Below, piece by piece: positions 32,187-41,127 of a stretch of 64,000 nucleotides of DNA; position 1 is the stretch's first letter; every line of letters starts with the position of its first letter. The notes beneath the pieces were generated by a model. That model had not been told where the DNA came from. It worked only from the letters and a program-made list of their open reading frames with translations, and searched no databases. Source of the DNA: Colwellia sp. 20A7 (lineage in GTDB: Bacteria > Pseudomonadota > Gammaproteobacteria > Enterobacterales > Alteromonadaceae); assembly GCF_009832865.1 (NCBI RefSeq), contig NZ_CP047130.1, positions 2,170,001 through 2,234,000 of the forward strand. The letters are read 5' to 3'. The position numbers and the translations under genes were made by a program.

Positions 32187-34070
32187 ATGAGTATTTCTAT
32201 CGGGTTTAAGCAAAGAATAATGTTGGCTTCAACGCTGCTAGTGGCAATATCTTTGTTGGTAACTAACTGGCTTGATTATACTAATAATCGCAATGAAAGC
32301 ATGATTAGGATTGAGCAACAGGCTAGTTCAGAGATTAGTCGTATTAAAAAGGACATCAATACATGGTTAACTAGCAATATGACTGTTGTCTCTAATGCTA
32401 AAGCCCTCCTTAATAGTAATGATACAGATAAAAAAATAGAAATTGCTAAACTACTTGTGGCTTCAACGCCTTTAGATGCGATTAACTTTGCAGACAGTGA
32501 TGGCTTAACTATTGGTAATGCGGGCGCTATTAATAATTATGATGCTAAGCAAGAAGCATGGTATCAAGATGCCAAATCGGCCAATCGATTAATGATGACC
32601 GAGATTTATTTTGATCAAGGCATATCTGATAAATACATGTTTAGTTTCTTAGACGTAAAAAACAACGGTGTTATTGGTGGGGACATATTTCTTGAAGCTG
32701 TCAATGCCTTTATAAATAACGGCGATTTTTATGGCGCTAATATAACCCTTTATGACGGTAAAGGTGGACTTATTAGTACATCTGGCAAGGGGGCTTTTGG
32801 TGATAAGATTTCTGATAATAAAGCGTTAATCGATATTGAAAAAGAAGTGTTATCTAATAGCCGTGGCACCTATCGTTACAAAGATGATGGCGATAAACAT
32901 TATGCTTCATATTCTGAATTAGGCTTACTTGGTGGCGGTAAATGGCACATTGTTATTGATATTGATGAATCGATATCTTTCGCCTTTTTAGATGAACTAT
33001 TGTTCTCTGCCATTTTCACCACATTCATCTTAATTATATTAACAGTTATATTGTTAATTTTTACTCTATCAAAAATATATACGCCAATTATAACGTTAAA
33101 ACAAAGAGTTGAAGATTTAGCCAAAGGTAATGGTGATTTAACTCATCGTTTAGAGGTTAAAGGAGATGACGATTTAGCAAAAATTGCTGAATCAGTTAAT
33201 ACGTTTATTAGCCAGTTACAATCAATGATGATTCAAATTTTAGCTTCGTCAGATCATATTTCAAAAGAAATTGATCAACTTAAAAATATGTCAGACTTAA
33301 ATGCTCAATCTTTAACAATACATAGTAGTGAAACAGAACAAGCAGTTACAGCAATTACTGAGATGAGCGCCTCTGCCAGTGCGGTTGCTGACAATGCTAA
33401 ACAAACAGCGTTAAGTACCAAAAAAGCAAGTGATGAAGCTTTATCATCTAAAAACTTAGTGCTTACATCTTCACAAAGCGTGCAGACCTTAGTAAATGAA
33501 GTGGAGTCAGCAGCAGGATGTATTAATACCATGAACAATAATACGCAAGAAATTGTATCTGTATTAAGTGTCATAGGCGCAATTGCTGATCAAACTAATT
33601 TACTGGCATTAAATGCTGCGATTGAAGCGGCACGTGCAGGTGAACAAGGACGTGGGTTTGCTGTTGTAGCGGATGAAGTTCGCTCTCTTGCTGCTAGAAC
33701 GCAATCGAGTACTGCGGAAATCAATGACTTACTTGCTAAATTAACAAGCGATGCAACATTGGCGGTTAAAGCAATGGATTTAACGAAAGAAAGTTGTCAA
33801 TCAACTACTGACAATACATTAATGGTTGGTACTGGACTTGATGCTATGGCTGGCTCTATTATTGAAATTAATGAATTGAGTACGCATATCGCTACGGCTT
33901 CTGAAGAACAAAGTCAGGTAGCAGAAGAAATAAATAGAAATATGTCCTCTATCCAAGATATGGTGGTCAGCTTGACAGAAAACGGTATATTAACAGTTGC
34001 AAGTACAGATGAATTGTTAGCAGAAAATACTCAATTAGTGAATTTAGTAAGTCGCTTTAAGTTGAGTTAA
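32187..34070 (+). CDS. Methyl-accepting chemotaxis protein
   Basis: The 627-residue chemoreceptor has an N-terminal helix (about residues 10-28) and a periplasmic double-Cache (dCache_1) sensor (about 35-270, with the [15 protein letters not shown] strand). A second membrane helix follows (about 276-298), then HAMP (about 300-352) and the signalling domain (about 380-627). Its hairpin tip reads [20 protein letters not shown]. Cache domains bind small ligands such as amino acids or organic acids; the ligand is unknown. No adjacent che gene exists. Start ATG follows AAGGAAAATAATC. Confidence 0.92.
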   Translation: MSISIGFKQRIMLASTLLVAISLLVTNWLDYTNNRNESMIRIEQQASSEISRIKKDINTWLTSNMTVVSNAKALLNSNDTDKKIEIAKLLVASTPLDAINFADSDGLTIGNAGAINNYDAKQEAWYQDAKSANRLMMTEIYFDQGISDKYMFSFLDVKNNGVIGGDIFLEAVNAFINNGDFYGANITLYDGKGGLISTSGKGAFGDKISDNKALIDIEKEVLSNSRGTYRYKDDGDKHYASYSELGLLGGGKWHIVIDIDESISFAFLDELLFSAIFTTFILIILTVILLIFTLSKIYTPIITLKQRVEDLAKGNGDLTHRLEVKGDDDLAKIAESVNTFISQLQSMMIQILASSDHISKEIDQLKNMSDLNAQSLTIHSSETEQAVTAITEMSASASAVADNAKQTALSTKKASDEALSSKNLVLTSSQSVQTLVNEVESAAGCINTMNNNTQEIVSVLSVIGAIADQTNLLALNAAIEAARAGEQGRGFAVVADEVRSLAARTQSSTAEINDLLAKLTSDATLAVKAMDLTKESCQSTTDNTLMVGTGLDAMAGSIIEINELSTHIATASEEQSQVAEEINRNMSSIQDMVVSLTENGILTVASTDELLAENTQLVNLVSRFKLS

Positions 34071-34330
34071 GATAATTAATCGCTCTAGCATGCTTAGTAA
34101 TCAATGGAGTGAATTTGTTGATTAGTAAGCTGCGTTTACTCATACCACATCGATAAAGCTCTTTTATAGTATAGACAGGGTTTTATGGTTATATGAGCTT
34201 ACTGAAAATAAACAACAAAATGATTAAACTAATTTTTATACCTGCGTTGCTTCTTATAACATACGTTTGTACTTTGTAAATTAAGATCTAAATAGGTTCG
34301 TTAGTAATATAATCATAGTAAGGAAAATTA

Positions 34331-34675
34331 ATGCCACATTTTGTAATGGATTGCTCTGCAAGCGTCCTTGAATACCATGATGAAGAATTTATCATTGAAC
34401 AAATACACCTTGTCGCAAACTCAACGGACTTGTTCGATGAGGGCGATATCAAAGTTAGAATGAACCCATTTAAAAAATATTCTGTGGCTAATAAACGTGA
34501 AGATTTTATTCATGTTTTTGCTCATATAATGCAGGGGCGTACAACGGAGCAAAAGGCAAGTTTATCGAAACAAGTGGTAAATAAATTGGTGGTTTTGTTT
34601 CCAGAAATCCCTAATATAGCAATGAATATTAGTGACTTTGAAAAGGCGACTTATTGTAATCGCGCTATGTTGTAG
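34331..34675 (+). CDS. 5-carboxymethyl-2-hydroxymuconate isomerase (CHMI) family
   Basis: The 114-residue protein begins MPHFVMDCS; after Met removal Pro1 is the catalytic base of CHMI and the wider tautomerase superfamily. GDIKVRMNPFKKYSV and FIHVFAHIMQGRTTEQKASL match CHMI family blocks. In homoprotocatechuate degradation it isomerises a ring-cleavage product, but no pathway genes are adjacent, so the substrate here is open. Start ATG follows AAGGAAAATTA. Length fits the family (about 115-125). Confidence 0.82.
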   Translation: MPHFVMDCSASVLEYHDEEFIIEQIHLVANSTDLFDEGDIKVRMNPFKKYSVANKREDFIHVFAHIMQGRTTEQKASLSKQVVNKLVVLFPEIPNIAMNISDFEKATYCNRAML

Positions 34676-34737
34676 TTCAGTCTACCTTTAACCTTAACCT
34701 TATAAGTATTTGAGAATTGATAGGTGTTTAGTTATTC

Positions 34738-35292
34738 ATGGAAATCATTTTAATTCGACACGGAAAACCAACGTCGGCAAATAATCCTATCGTTAATGCT
34801 AGTGAGTATACAAAATGGATCAGGCGATACAATTTTTCTGACGTTGCTGATAATAGTAGGCCTGAAAGTATAAATGCCAACTACACATCACTTTATACGA
34901 TATCAAGTGATTTAAAACGAGCAATACACTCTGCAAATATTTACGTGAGTAGAAACCCAGAAGAAATTAATAGGCTATATAGGGAAATGGATATACCCAG
35001 ATATAAACTGCCATTTCAATTAACCGCATGGCATTGGGTGTACCTTTGTAGAGTGTTATGGATGTTTGGGTTTAGAGGACCATTTGAGCCTTTCAAGCAA
35101 GCAAAACAGCGCGCTAATATTGCCGCAATTCAATTAATAGAAACAGCTAAAAGCCAAGACAGGGTTGTATTATTTGGTCATGGGTTTATGAATCGTTATA
35201 TAAGAAAGTCATTAATTCAAAAAGGCTGGACGTTAACCTCTAAAAGTAATGATTATTGGGGTATTACTCACCTTAAAATCGAGTCAAAATGA
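34738..35292 (+). CDS. Histidine phosphatase family protein
   Basis: The 184-residue protein opens with IILIRHGKP, the RHG phosphohistidine motif, followed by SSDLKRAIHSA and a late VVLFGHGFMNRYI with the second catalytic histidine. The acidic catalytic residue is probably Glu in LYREMDIP. It is a phosphoglycerate-mutase-like phosphatase of unknown substrate. The sequence IRRYNFSDV replaces the usual LTxxG helix. The next gene (GNAT) starts 65 bases downstream in the same direction. Confidence 0.82.
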   Translation: MEIILIRHGKPTSANNPIVNASEYTKWIRRYNFSDVADNSRPESINANYTSLYTISSDLKRAIHSANIYVSRNPEEINRLYREMDIPRYKLPFQLTAWHWVYLCRVLWMFGFRGPFEPFKQAKQRANIAAIQLIETAKSQDRVVLFGHGFMNRYIRKSLIQKGWTLTSKSNDYWGITHLKIESK

Positions 35293-35357
35293 ATCAATTT
35301 TGTTAAAAACGTTGATTATCACGAAAACGTTGCCGCTTAATAAACAAGAAACGGATT

Positions 35358-35816
35358 ATGAAATTAACAGTGCCTACAGACCAACAGCTTGTTGAGTTAA
35401 TGTCTTGGTTTTCGAGCGAAGAGCAACTAACGGTTTGGTCTGGCCCCAACTTTAGCTATCCGTTTGATCTGAAATCATTTAAGCGTGATTTAAAACTTAA
35501 CATGTTATCGTCATTTTCGATGGTTTCAAGCGAAGGCGATTTGTTAGCATTTGGACAATATTATTTAAGGTTAGGTAAGTGTCATCTTGGCAGGTTAGTG
35601 GTTAATCCTCATTCTCGTGGAAAAGGCGTTGTAGCTAGTTTGATAGGCCAATTGAGTGTTTTAGGTAAGTCAGATTTAAATACGCAATCATGCTCACTAT
35701 TCGTTTTAGATCATAATAAAAGTGCAATTAAAGCCTATACCAAGCTTGGCTTTTGTATCACCGATTATCCAGAAAAAATAGCATTAGAAAATTGCTTATA
35801 TATGGTGCAACAATAA
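35358..35816 (+). CDS. GNAT-family N-acetyltransferase
   Basis: The 152-residue protein is a GNAT fold. Motif A LGRLVVNPHSRGKGVVASLI (acetyl-CoA pyrophosphate loop R-G-K-G) sits at about residues 75-94, and ALFVLDHN-like SLFVLDHNKSAIKAYTKLGF is motif B. The acceptor substrate is unknown. Start ATG follows AAACGGATT. It may be transcribed with the phosphatase gene upstream. Confidence 0.85.
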   Translation: MKLTVPTDQQLVELMSWFSSEEQLTVWSGPNFSYPFDLKSFKRDLKLNMLSSFSMVSSEGDLLAFGQYYLRLGKCHLGRLVVNPHSRGKGVVASLIGQLSVLGKSDLNTQSCSLFVLDHNKSAIKAYTKLGFCITDYPEKIALENCLYMVQQ

Positions 35817-36017
35817 GTACACAATAAAAGGGCAAACTCGCTTATTTATTATATAGGTACTGACTTTTTTATCTCAACATTTTGCATTAACTCCTCTAAA
35901 CAAGTGGTTATGTAAAATTTCTTTAGAACACGCCATCGCTGATATAGGTATTTTTTTACCACTAAAAGTACGTTCCCACTGTCTAAAATAAATCTTATAA
36001 AGATAATTGACCTGCCT

Positions 36018-36058
36018 TACCAATCGGTATAGAATGCAATTAAATATACCGATCGGTA
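36018..36058. promoter_or_regulatory. Paired palindromic operator upstream of the SDR gene
   Basis: TACCGATCGGTA (36047-36058) is a perfect palindrome, and TACCAATCGGTA (36018-36029) is the same with one change; centres are 29 bp apart, near three helical turns. They lie 40-80 bases before the SDR start, where a promoter is expected. Such sites are typical of TetR-family repressors, but no regulator gene is adjacent. Confidence 0.6.
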
Positions 36059-36097
36059 CAGTTTTTATATATTTAAAGCATCAATAGGAGCAACAAA

Positions 36098-36832
36098 ATG
36101 GGCGATGCAATTAAAGGTAAAGTAGCATTAGTGACTGGGGCTAACCGTGGAATTGGTAGAGCGATTGTCGACTCACTTCTCACTAATGGCGCTGCTAAGG
36201 TTTACCTTGCTGTACGTAAGCCTGAGTCAGCTAAAGAAATTGAAGCACAATATGGTGATAAAGTTGTTACATTAGCTGCAGATGTTGCTGATACAGCATC
36301 TATTCAACATTTAGCTACTCAAGCTAGCGATGTTGATATTTTAGTAAACAACGCGGGTATTATGCATATTACGTCACCATTAAGTGAAAATTCCGAAGAG
36401 TCGTTGATGGAGCAAATCAATGTTAATGTTTTTGGTTTAATGCGTGTAGCGAATGCATTTTCAGATATTTTAGAGCGCAACAAGGGTGTGCTAGTGCAGT
36501 TAAACTCTATTGCTTCTGTTAAAACGTTTGGTGATATTGCGACTTACTGTGCATCCAAAGCCGCTGCATATTCGATTACTCAGGGTTTGAAAGATAAATG
36601 GTCTGATAAAGGTATTCGTGTATTGAGTGTTCATCCAGGTCCAATTGGTACTGAAATGGGTAATTCAGCGGGTTTTGAAGGTGCACCAGAAGCAACGGTA
36701 GTGTCAGAAGCTATTATTACTGCACTAAATAATGGCGATTTTCATACCTTTCCAGATCCTGTTGCAAAGCAAATTGAAGCGGCTTATCAGTCTTTCTCTG
36801 ATGCGATTATTACTAGCGATATATCAGTGTAG
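36098..36832 (+). CDS. Short-chain dehydrogenase/reductase (SDR)
   Basis: The 244-residue protein is a classical SDR. TGANRGIGRA is the NAD(P)-binding glycine motif (about residues 14-23), NNAG follows near 88, and the catalytic Ser is in LNSIAS, with Tyr and Lys in YCASK (about 150-154). Substrate is unknown; the resemblance is to small reductases controlled by TetR regulators. Two TACCGATCGGTA-type palindromes upstream suggest repression. Start ATG follows AATAGGAGCAACAAA. Confidence 0.9.
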   Translation: MGDAIKGKVALVTGANRGIGRAIVDSLLTNGAAKVYLAVRKPESAKEIEAQYGDKVVTLAADVADTASIQHLATQASDVDILVNNAGIMHITSPLSENSEESLMEQINVNVFGLMRVANAFSDILERNKGVLVQLNSIASVKTFGDIATYCASKAAAYSITQGLKDKWSDKGIRVLSVHPGPIGTEMGNSAGFEGAPEATVVSEAIITALNNGDFHTFPDPVAKQIEAAYQSFSDAIITSDISV

Positions 36833-37015
36833 AGCGTTGATTTAAGCAGGGGATTCTTTGATTTACACTTGTGTAACGCGAATCATAGAACAATAAAAGT
36901 CGATTAATGTAAGTTAATCTACTTTTTATTGAGCTATTCTAAACCTTATTTTCCAACGAAAGTAGAGTGCTGATACTAGGTATTATCTATGCAATATTGA
37001 CCATCAAACATCAAA

Positions 37016-38356
37016 CTATAAGTTCAGCATCTTCTTCTTTAATCTCGCTAACTCAATGGCGTTAGAGCGTACAGTGAGTTTAATATGATCAAATTCATAG
37101 TCTTCTTTAGTAACACTCATAGTGGAGCGTATTTCACCAACGATGCCTTTAGCGGTATAAGGAATAACGATTTCTTCCTCAATCATTTCTTCTTGAGCAA
37201 CGTTAACGATATATTTATGCAATTTGCTAACATCAGCCGGGTTACGAGCTGATGTTAACATCGCATCTGGAAATTCTTCCATCAATGCGTTTTGTTGTTC
37301 AATACTTAGTTGGTCAGACTTATTAAGTACGAGTAGCTTTTTACTGTCTTGCACGCCTACTTCTTCTAAAACTTCGTGGACTACGTCAAGTTGTGAGCGA
37401 AATGAAGGGTCTGAAGCATCAACAACGTACAGTAATAGTGAAGCATCATGCGCTTCTGCTAACGTAGAATGAAATGAAGCAACAAGATCATGGGGTAACT
37501 TTTTAATAAAACCAACAGTATCAGAGACTAATATGCGAGGGTGGGTTACTGGAAACAAGGCACGAACAGTGGTATCAAGAGTTGCGAAGAGTTTATTCTC
37601 ACCTTCAACATCACTACCAGTAATAGCGCGCATCATTGATGATTTACCCGCATTCGTATAACCGACTAACGCAACACAGAAGTTTTCTGAACGTTGTGTA
37701 CGTCGGCCTTTCATTTCGTCTTGAACATTGACCAATTCGCGTTTTAATTCTGCTAATTGATCACGTACTTTACGGCGATTTAGCTCTAGCGTAGTTTCAC
37801 CGGCACCTTTACCCATTTGGCGCTCTTTATCACCACAGGATGTTTCACGAAGGCGCGGTGCGACATAATTTAAACGTGCAATTTCAACTTGCAACTTAGC
37901 TGTTTTAGTACGCGCATGACGACTAAATATTTCAATAATAACGCCGGTACGATCGAATACTTCTACGCCCAATTGATTTTCTACGTTACGTAGTTGTGAA
38001 GGTGTTAAATCACAATCAAAGACAACCACGTCAGCACAGGCAAAAGGAAGGTTCTCTGATGGTAAAGTAGTTAATTCATCGTCATCAAGTGAAACTTCGT
38101 TTTCTTCACTAATTTCAATAATCCCTTTATTCCCGGTAAGTTCAGCTATTTCAGCTAGCTTTCCTAAACCGAGTACATTAACTCTTTTAGTTGAACTTTG
38201 TTTTTGTGACTGGGTGCCAACTACTTTGAACCCTAATGTGGTCACTAAACGTGCAAGCTCGGCAAGTGATTCTGTTGCTTCATCGCCTTTAAAATCGGGC
38301 GTACAAACAGAAATGAGTAAAGCGTGATTAAGTGATGCTTTTGCGGTTAACTGCAT
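37016..38356 (-). CDS. hflX: HflX-family ribosome-associated GTPase
   Basis: The 446-residue GTPase has the HflX N-terminal domain (residues 1-200, with VFDRTGVIIEIFSRHARTKT) and a GTPase domain. Its P-loop is GYTNAGKSS (232-240), with DTVGF (279-283) and NKSD (345-348). HflX splits or rescues stalled ribosomes, especially after heat or antibiotic stress. In many gammaproteobacteria it sits between hfq and hflKC; here it is separate, beside an SDR gene and the aroH-ppsR-ppsA block. A second, acidic insertion (SEENEVSLDDDEL near 83-95) is longer than in E. coli. Confidence 0.9.
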   Translation of the reverse strand: MQLTAKASLNHALLISVCTPDFKGDEATESLAELARLVTTLGFKVVGTQSQKQSSTKRVNVLGLGKLAEIAELTGNKGIIEISEENEVSLDDDELTTLPSENLPFACADVVVFDCDLTPSQLRNVENQLGVEVFDRTGVIIEIFSRHARTKTAKLQVEIARLNYVAPRLRETSCGDKERQMGKGAGETTLELNRRKVRDQLAELKRELVNVQDEMKGRRTQRSENFCVALVGYTNAGKSSMMRAITGSDVEGENKLFATLDTTVRALFPVTHPRILVSDTVGFIKKLPHDLVASFHSTLAEAHDASLLLYVVDASDPSFRSQLDVVHEVLEEVGVQDSKKLLVLNKSDQLSIEQQNALMEEFPDAMLTSARNPADVSKLHKYIVNVAQEEMIEEEIVIPYTAKGIVGEIRSTMSVTKEDYEFDHIKLTVRSNAIELARLKKKMLNL

Positions 38357-38556
38357 AATTTTTTTATGTTAATGCACTGACTAGTGCAAACCTAATTTTT
38401 AATCTGAATATGTGTTGATCTTACGCTGTTATAGCTCAGCTTTATAGGGGAGATAATGTTTATTTTAGTGTTGGGAATACAGTTACTATTTTTAAAGGGA
38501 TAAGCGTATTTTTTGAGGGCTTTGTTCACTTTATATAAACGTGGAACTTTCAGGGC

Positions 38557-38713
38557 CTAAATCACCAGCACTTCGTTCATTGTACAGTCCATTCCTTCAT
38601 TAGGCTCACAAAGGTTATCCAAGTCATCATCTAATTCAAAGTCTATGTCAAAATCACGATTATTATAAAAAGACGAGAAATTCACATCAAACGGATTAGT
38701 AATGTCAAAATGA
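38557..38713 (-). pseudogene. 3' relic of an acidic protein gene cut by a MITE
   Basis: Reading leftward, 52 or so codons up to TAG (38557-38559) encode an Asp/Asn-rich stretch (FDIDFELDDDLDNLCEPNEG, then MDCTMNEVLVI) with strongly coding-like composition. Upstream it enters the MITE-like repeat, where a stop occurs, and there is no start. No family was recognised. The remaining 5' part of the gene is gone, so the repeat insertion or a linked deletion removed it. Confidence 0.45.
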
Positions 38714-38812
38714 TTTATTTCAATAATTAGTTGTTTTAATTATTAAAAAAATAACGATGTCGTTGGTGATTTTAGCAAGTAGAAATGATCACAAAGCTAG
38801 TGAGATTGGTTT
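38714..38812. repeat. MITE-like repeat, truncated copy 2
   Basis: The copy matches about 99 bp of the element at 44354-44515, from TTTATTTCAATAA to GAGATTGGT. The first 60 bp and the terminal ATACCAG are missing, and the other end reads GGTTT instead of GGTAT. Divergence suggests an old insertion. Confidence 0.7.
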
Positions 38813-38931
38813 AAGCATATTCAAATAGTGATAACATTCAAATATGCTTATAGAATTATGTTTAAAGACCTAATGTAGAGATGTAGTTTAACGGCTGGGT
38901 TTAAATGCCTACTTTAAACATAATAGCCAAG

Positions 38932-39981
38932 TTACTGTTTTTGTTTTACGGCATTAGCTAGTAAGGCTAAGATGTCTTCACTAACGGTCAAATCAATACA
39001 AGCATCAGTAATACTTTTACCATAAACAAGTGGAACATCAGCTTTAACGGCTTGGTTTCCTGCTTCGATAAAGCTTTCAATCATTACACCAAATACGTTA
39101 TTATTACCTTGATGAATTTGTTCAGTCAATGAACGGGCAACATCAATTTGCTTGTTGTGATCTTTATAGCTATTACCATGGCTACAATCTACCATAATAC
39201 TCTGATTAAGTTGTGCTTTTTCTAATTTATCACAAGTATCTTTTATGTCATCTGCACTATAATTAGGTACTTTACCACCACGTAAAATTACATGGGCGAA
39301 CGGATTACCATGCGTACGATAAATACACATTTGTCCGCTTTTATCGGGAGAATAAAGTACGTGAGGTACGCTTGCTGCTTGAATTGCGTCTAGTGCTATT
39401 TTCACATTACCATCTGTACCATTTTTAAACCCAACAGGGCAGGAAAGTGCAGAAGCTAACTCTCTATGAACTTGGCTTTCGGTAGTTCTAGCACCAATAG
39501 CGCCCCAACTTATTAAATCAGAGATATATTGTCCAGTAACCATATCTAAAAATTCAGTACCTGCGGGTAATCCCATTTCATTTATATCAACGAGTAACTG
39601 ACGAGCAAGGTTAAGCCCTTTAGCAACATTAAATGACTTATCTAAGTCTGGATCGCTAATGAGTCCTTTCCAACCTACGGTAGTACGTGGTTTTTCAAAA
39701 TAAACACGCATCACGATTAATAACTCATTGCTGTATTTATCACGTAATTTTTTTAATCGTTGTCCGTAATCAATTGCCGCTTTAGGATCATGAATTGAGC
39801 AAGGCCCAATAATCACTAATAAACGTTTATCTTCGCCTGTGATTATTGCTTCTACTTCTTGTCGACTTTTCATAATAAAATCGGCAGTATTTTTACTAAG
39901 CGGTATTTGCTCTGATAATTCGGCTGGAGACACTAAGTTTTCAATTAAACTTGTGCGTAATTCATCTGTTTTTATGGTCAT
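38932..39981 (-). CDS. aroH: DAHP synthase (3-deoxy-7-phosphoheptulonate synthase)
   Basis: The 349-residue class I enzyme condenses phosphoenolpyruvate and erythrose 4-phosphate, the first step of the shikimate pathway. IIGPCSIHDPKAAIDYG, KPRTTVGWKGLISDPDLD, GARTTESQVHRE and DCSHGNS are the conserved blocks of metal and substrate binding. The neighbours ppsR and ppsA repeat the E. coli order ppsA-ppsR-aroH, so I name it aroH by synteny; which amino acid inhibits it cannot be read from sequence. PEP made by PpsA would feed this enzyme. Confidence 0.9.
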   Translation of the reverse strand: MTIKTDELRTSLIENLVSPAELSEQIPLSKNTADFIMKSRQEVEAIITGEDKRLLVIIGPCSIHDPKAAIDYGQRLKKLRDKYSNELLIVMRVYFEKPRTTVGWKGLISDPDLDKSFNVAKGLNLARQLLVDINEMGLPAGTEFLDMVTGQYISDLISWGAIGARTTESQVHRELASALSCPVGFKNGTDGNVKIALDAIQAASVPHVLYSPDKSGQMCIYRTHGNPFAHVILRGGKVPNYSADDIKDTCDKLEKAQLNQSIMVDCSHGNSYKDHNKQIDVARSLTEQIHQGNNNVFGVMIESFIEAGNQAVKADVPLVYGKSITDACIDLTVSEDILALLANAVKQKQ

Positions 39982-40147
39982 GGGACTAATTATTTTGTTG
40001 CATTATACGCAGCAGCTTTAAAAGTGATAAAAATACTGCGTATAAAGTAAAGTATGGGGCTAAGATAGCTAAATTTAGGGGTAATGTGAACTATTTTAAC
40101 TATTTAAATAATGGCTAATTACCAATGTTTGTGAATATATTAGCGTG

Positions 40148-40957
40148 TTAGTATTTATATCTTTGCAGTCCTGTTTCATTTAGGATTTTAGCAGTAATTT
40201 CTTCTACTGAAAACTTAGTGGTATTAATAAAAGGAATTTTCTCTTTTTTATACAGCTTTTCGACTTCACGCACTTCCATTTTACATTGTCTTGCCGAGGC
40301 GTATTTAGAGTTCGACATTCTTCCTTCACGAATATCGACTAATCGTTGTGCATCTATAGTTAAACCAAAAAGTTTCTTTTTATAAGGTTTTAAAAAATCA
40401 GGTATTCTAAGTTCATCCATATCATCCTCGGTAAAAGGATAATTGGCCGCTTTAATACCATACTGTAAAGCTAAATAAAGTGAACTTGGCGTTTTACCCG
40501 AGCGAGAAACACCAACTAAAATAACATCGGCTTCTTCATAATTAGTGACGTTTGAACCATCATCGTTAGCTAATGCGTAATTCACTGCTTCAATTCTATA
40601 GTCGTAACTTTTATCCTGAATACTATGTGTTCTATGCGCTTTTGGCCTAGCTTTCATATTTAATTTTTTTTCTAACGGCTCAACAAAGTGCTCTAAAAAG
40701 TTAAATATAACGCCATCGCAACTATCAATTATTTCACGAATATCGTTATTCACAAAGGTATGAAATACTAAGGCAGGCTCTTTAGAACGGGCAGTTGCCT
40801 TATTTATTTTCTCTTTTGTCGCGAGTGCTTTTTCTGTTGTTTCTACAAAAGAAATAGTTTGATGTTCAAACGTGGTTGGAAATAAAGAAAGTAAAGCGTG
40901 TCCGAAAACCTCAGAGGTGATAGCAGTGCCATCAGAAATATAAAAAGCTGTACGCAT
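40148..40957 (-). CDS. ppsR: PEP synthase regulatory protein (kinase/pyrophosphorylase)
   Basis: The 269-residue protein is a DUF299/PSRP. FYISDGTAITSEVFGHALLS opens it, HRTHSIQDKSYDYRIEAVNY is the central block, and GVSRSGKT (149-156) is the P-loop. PpsR inactivates PEP synthase by ADP-dependent phosphorylation of the threonine next to the catalytic histidine and reactivates it by phosphate-dependent dephosphorylation. It is divergent from ppsA with about 170 bases between the starts, as in E. coli, which confirms the partner. Confidence 0.95.
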   Translation of the reverse strand: MRTAFYISDGTAITSEVFGHALLSLFPTTFEHQTISFVETTEKALATKEKINKATARSKEPALVFHTFVNNDIREIIDSCDGVIFNFLEHFVEPLEKKLNMKARPKAHRTHSIQDKSYDYRIEAVNYALANDDGSNVTNYEEADVILVGVSRSGKTPSSLYLALQYGIKAANYPFTEDDMDELRIPDFLKPYKKKLFGLTIDAQRLVDIREGRMSNSKYASARQCKMEVREVEKLYKKEKIPFINTTKFSVEEITAKILNETGLQRYKY

Positions 40958-41127
40958 TTAAGGTCCTTATAATAGAGTTTTGAAAGTAAGAGTGAAAACT
41001 TCTAAGTTTTATATCATTTTAGGTTTTAGTTTCAATAGTTGGCAGTGTAGAATGTTCCAAGTTATAAATATAGTATAAAACTTTAATTAGCTCTTTTATC
41101 TTTTTGTCGATTCAATGGAGAATTGTT

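Larger units (their letters stand above)
38357..38931. other. Intergenic region with gene relic and MITE fragment
   Basis: About 575 bases lie between hflX and aroH. They hold a minus-strand coding relic (38557-38713) and a truncated MITE-like repeat (38714-38812). The remainder shows no gene. Confidence 0.7.
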
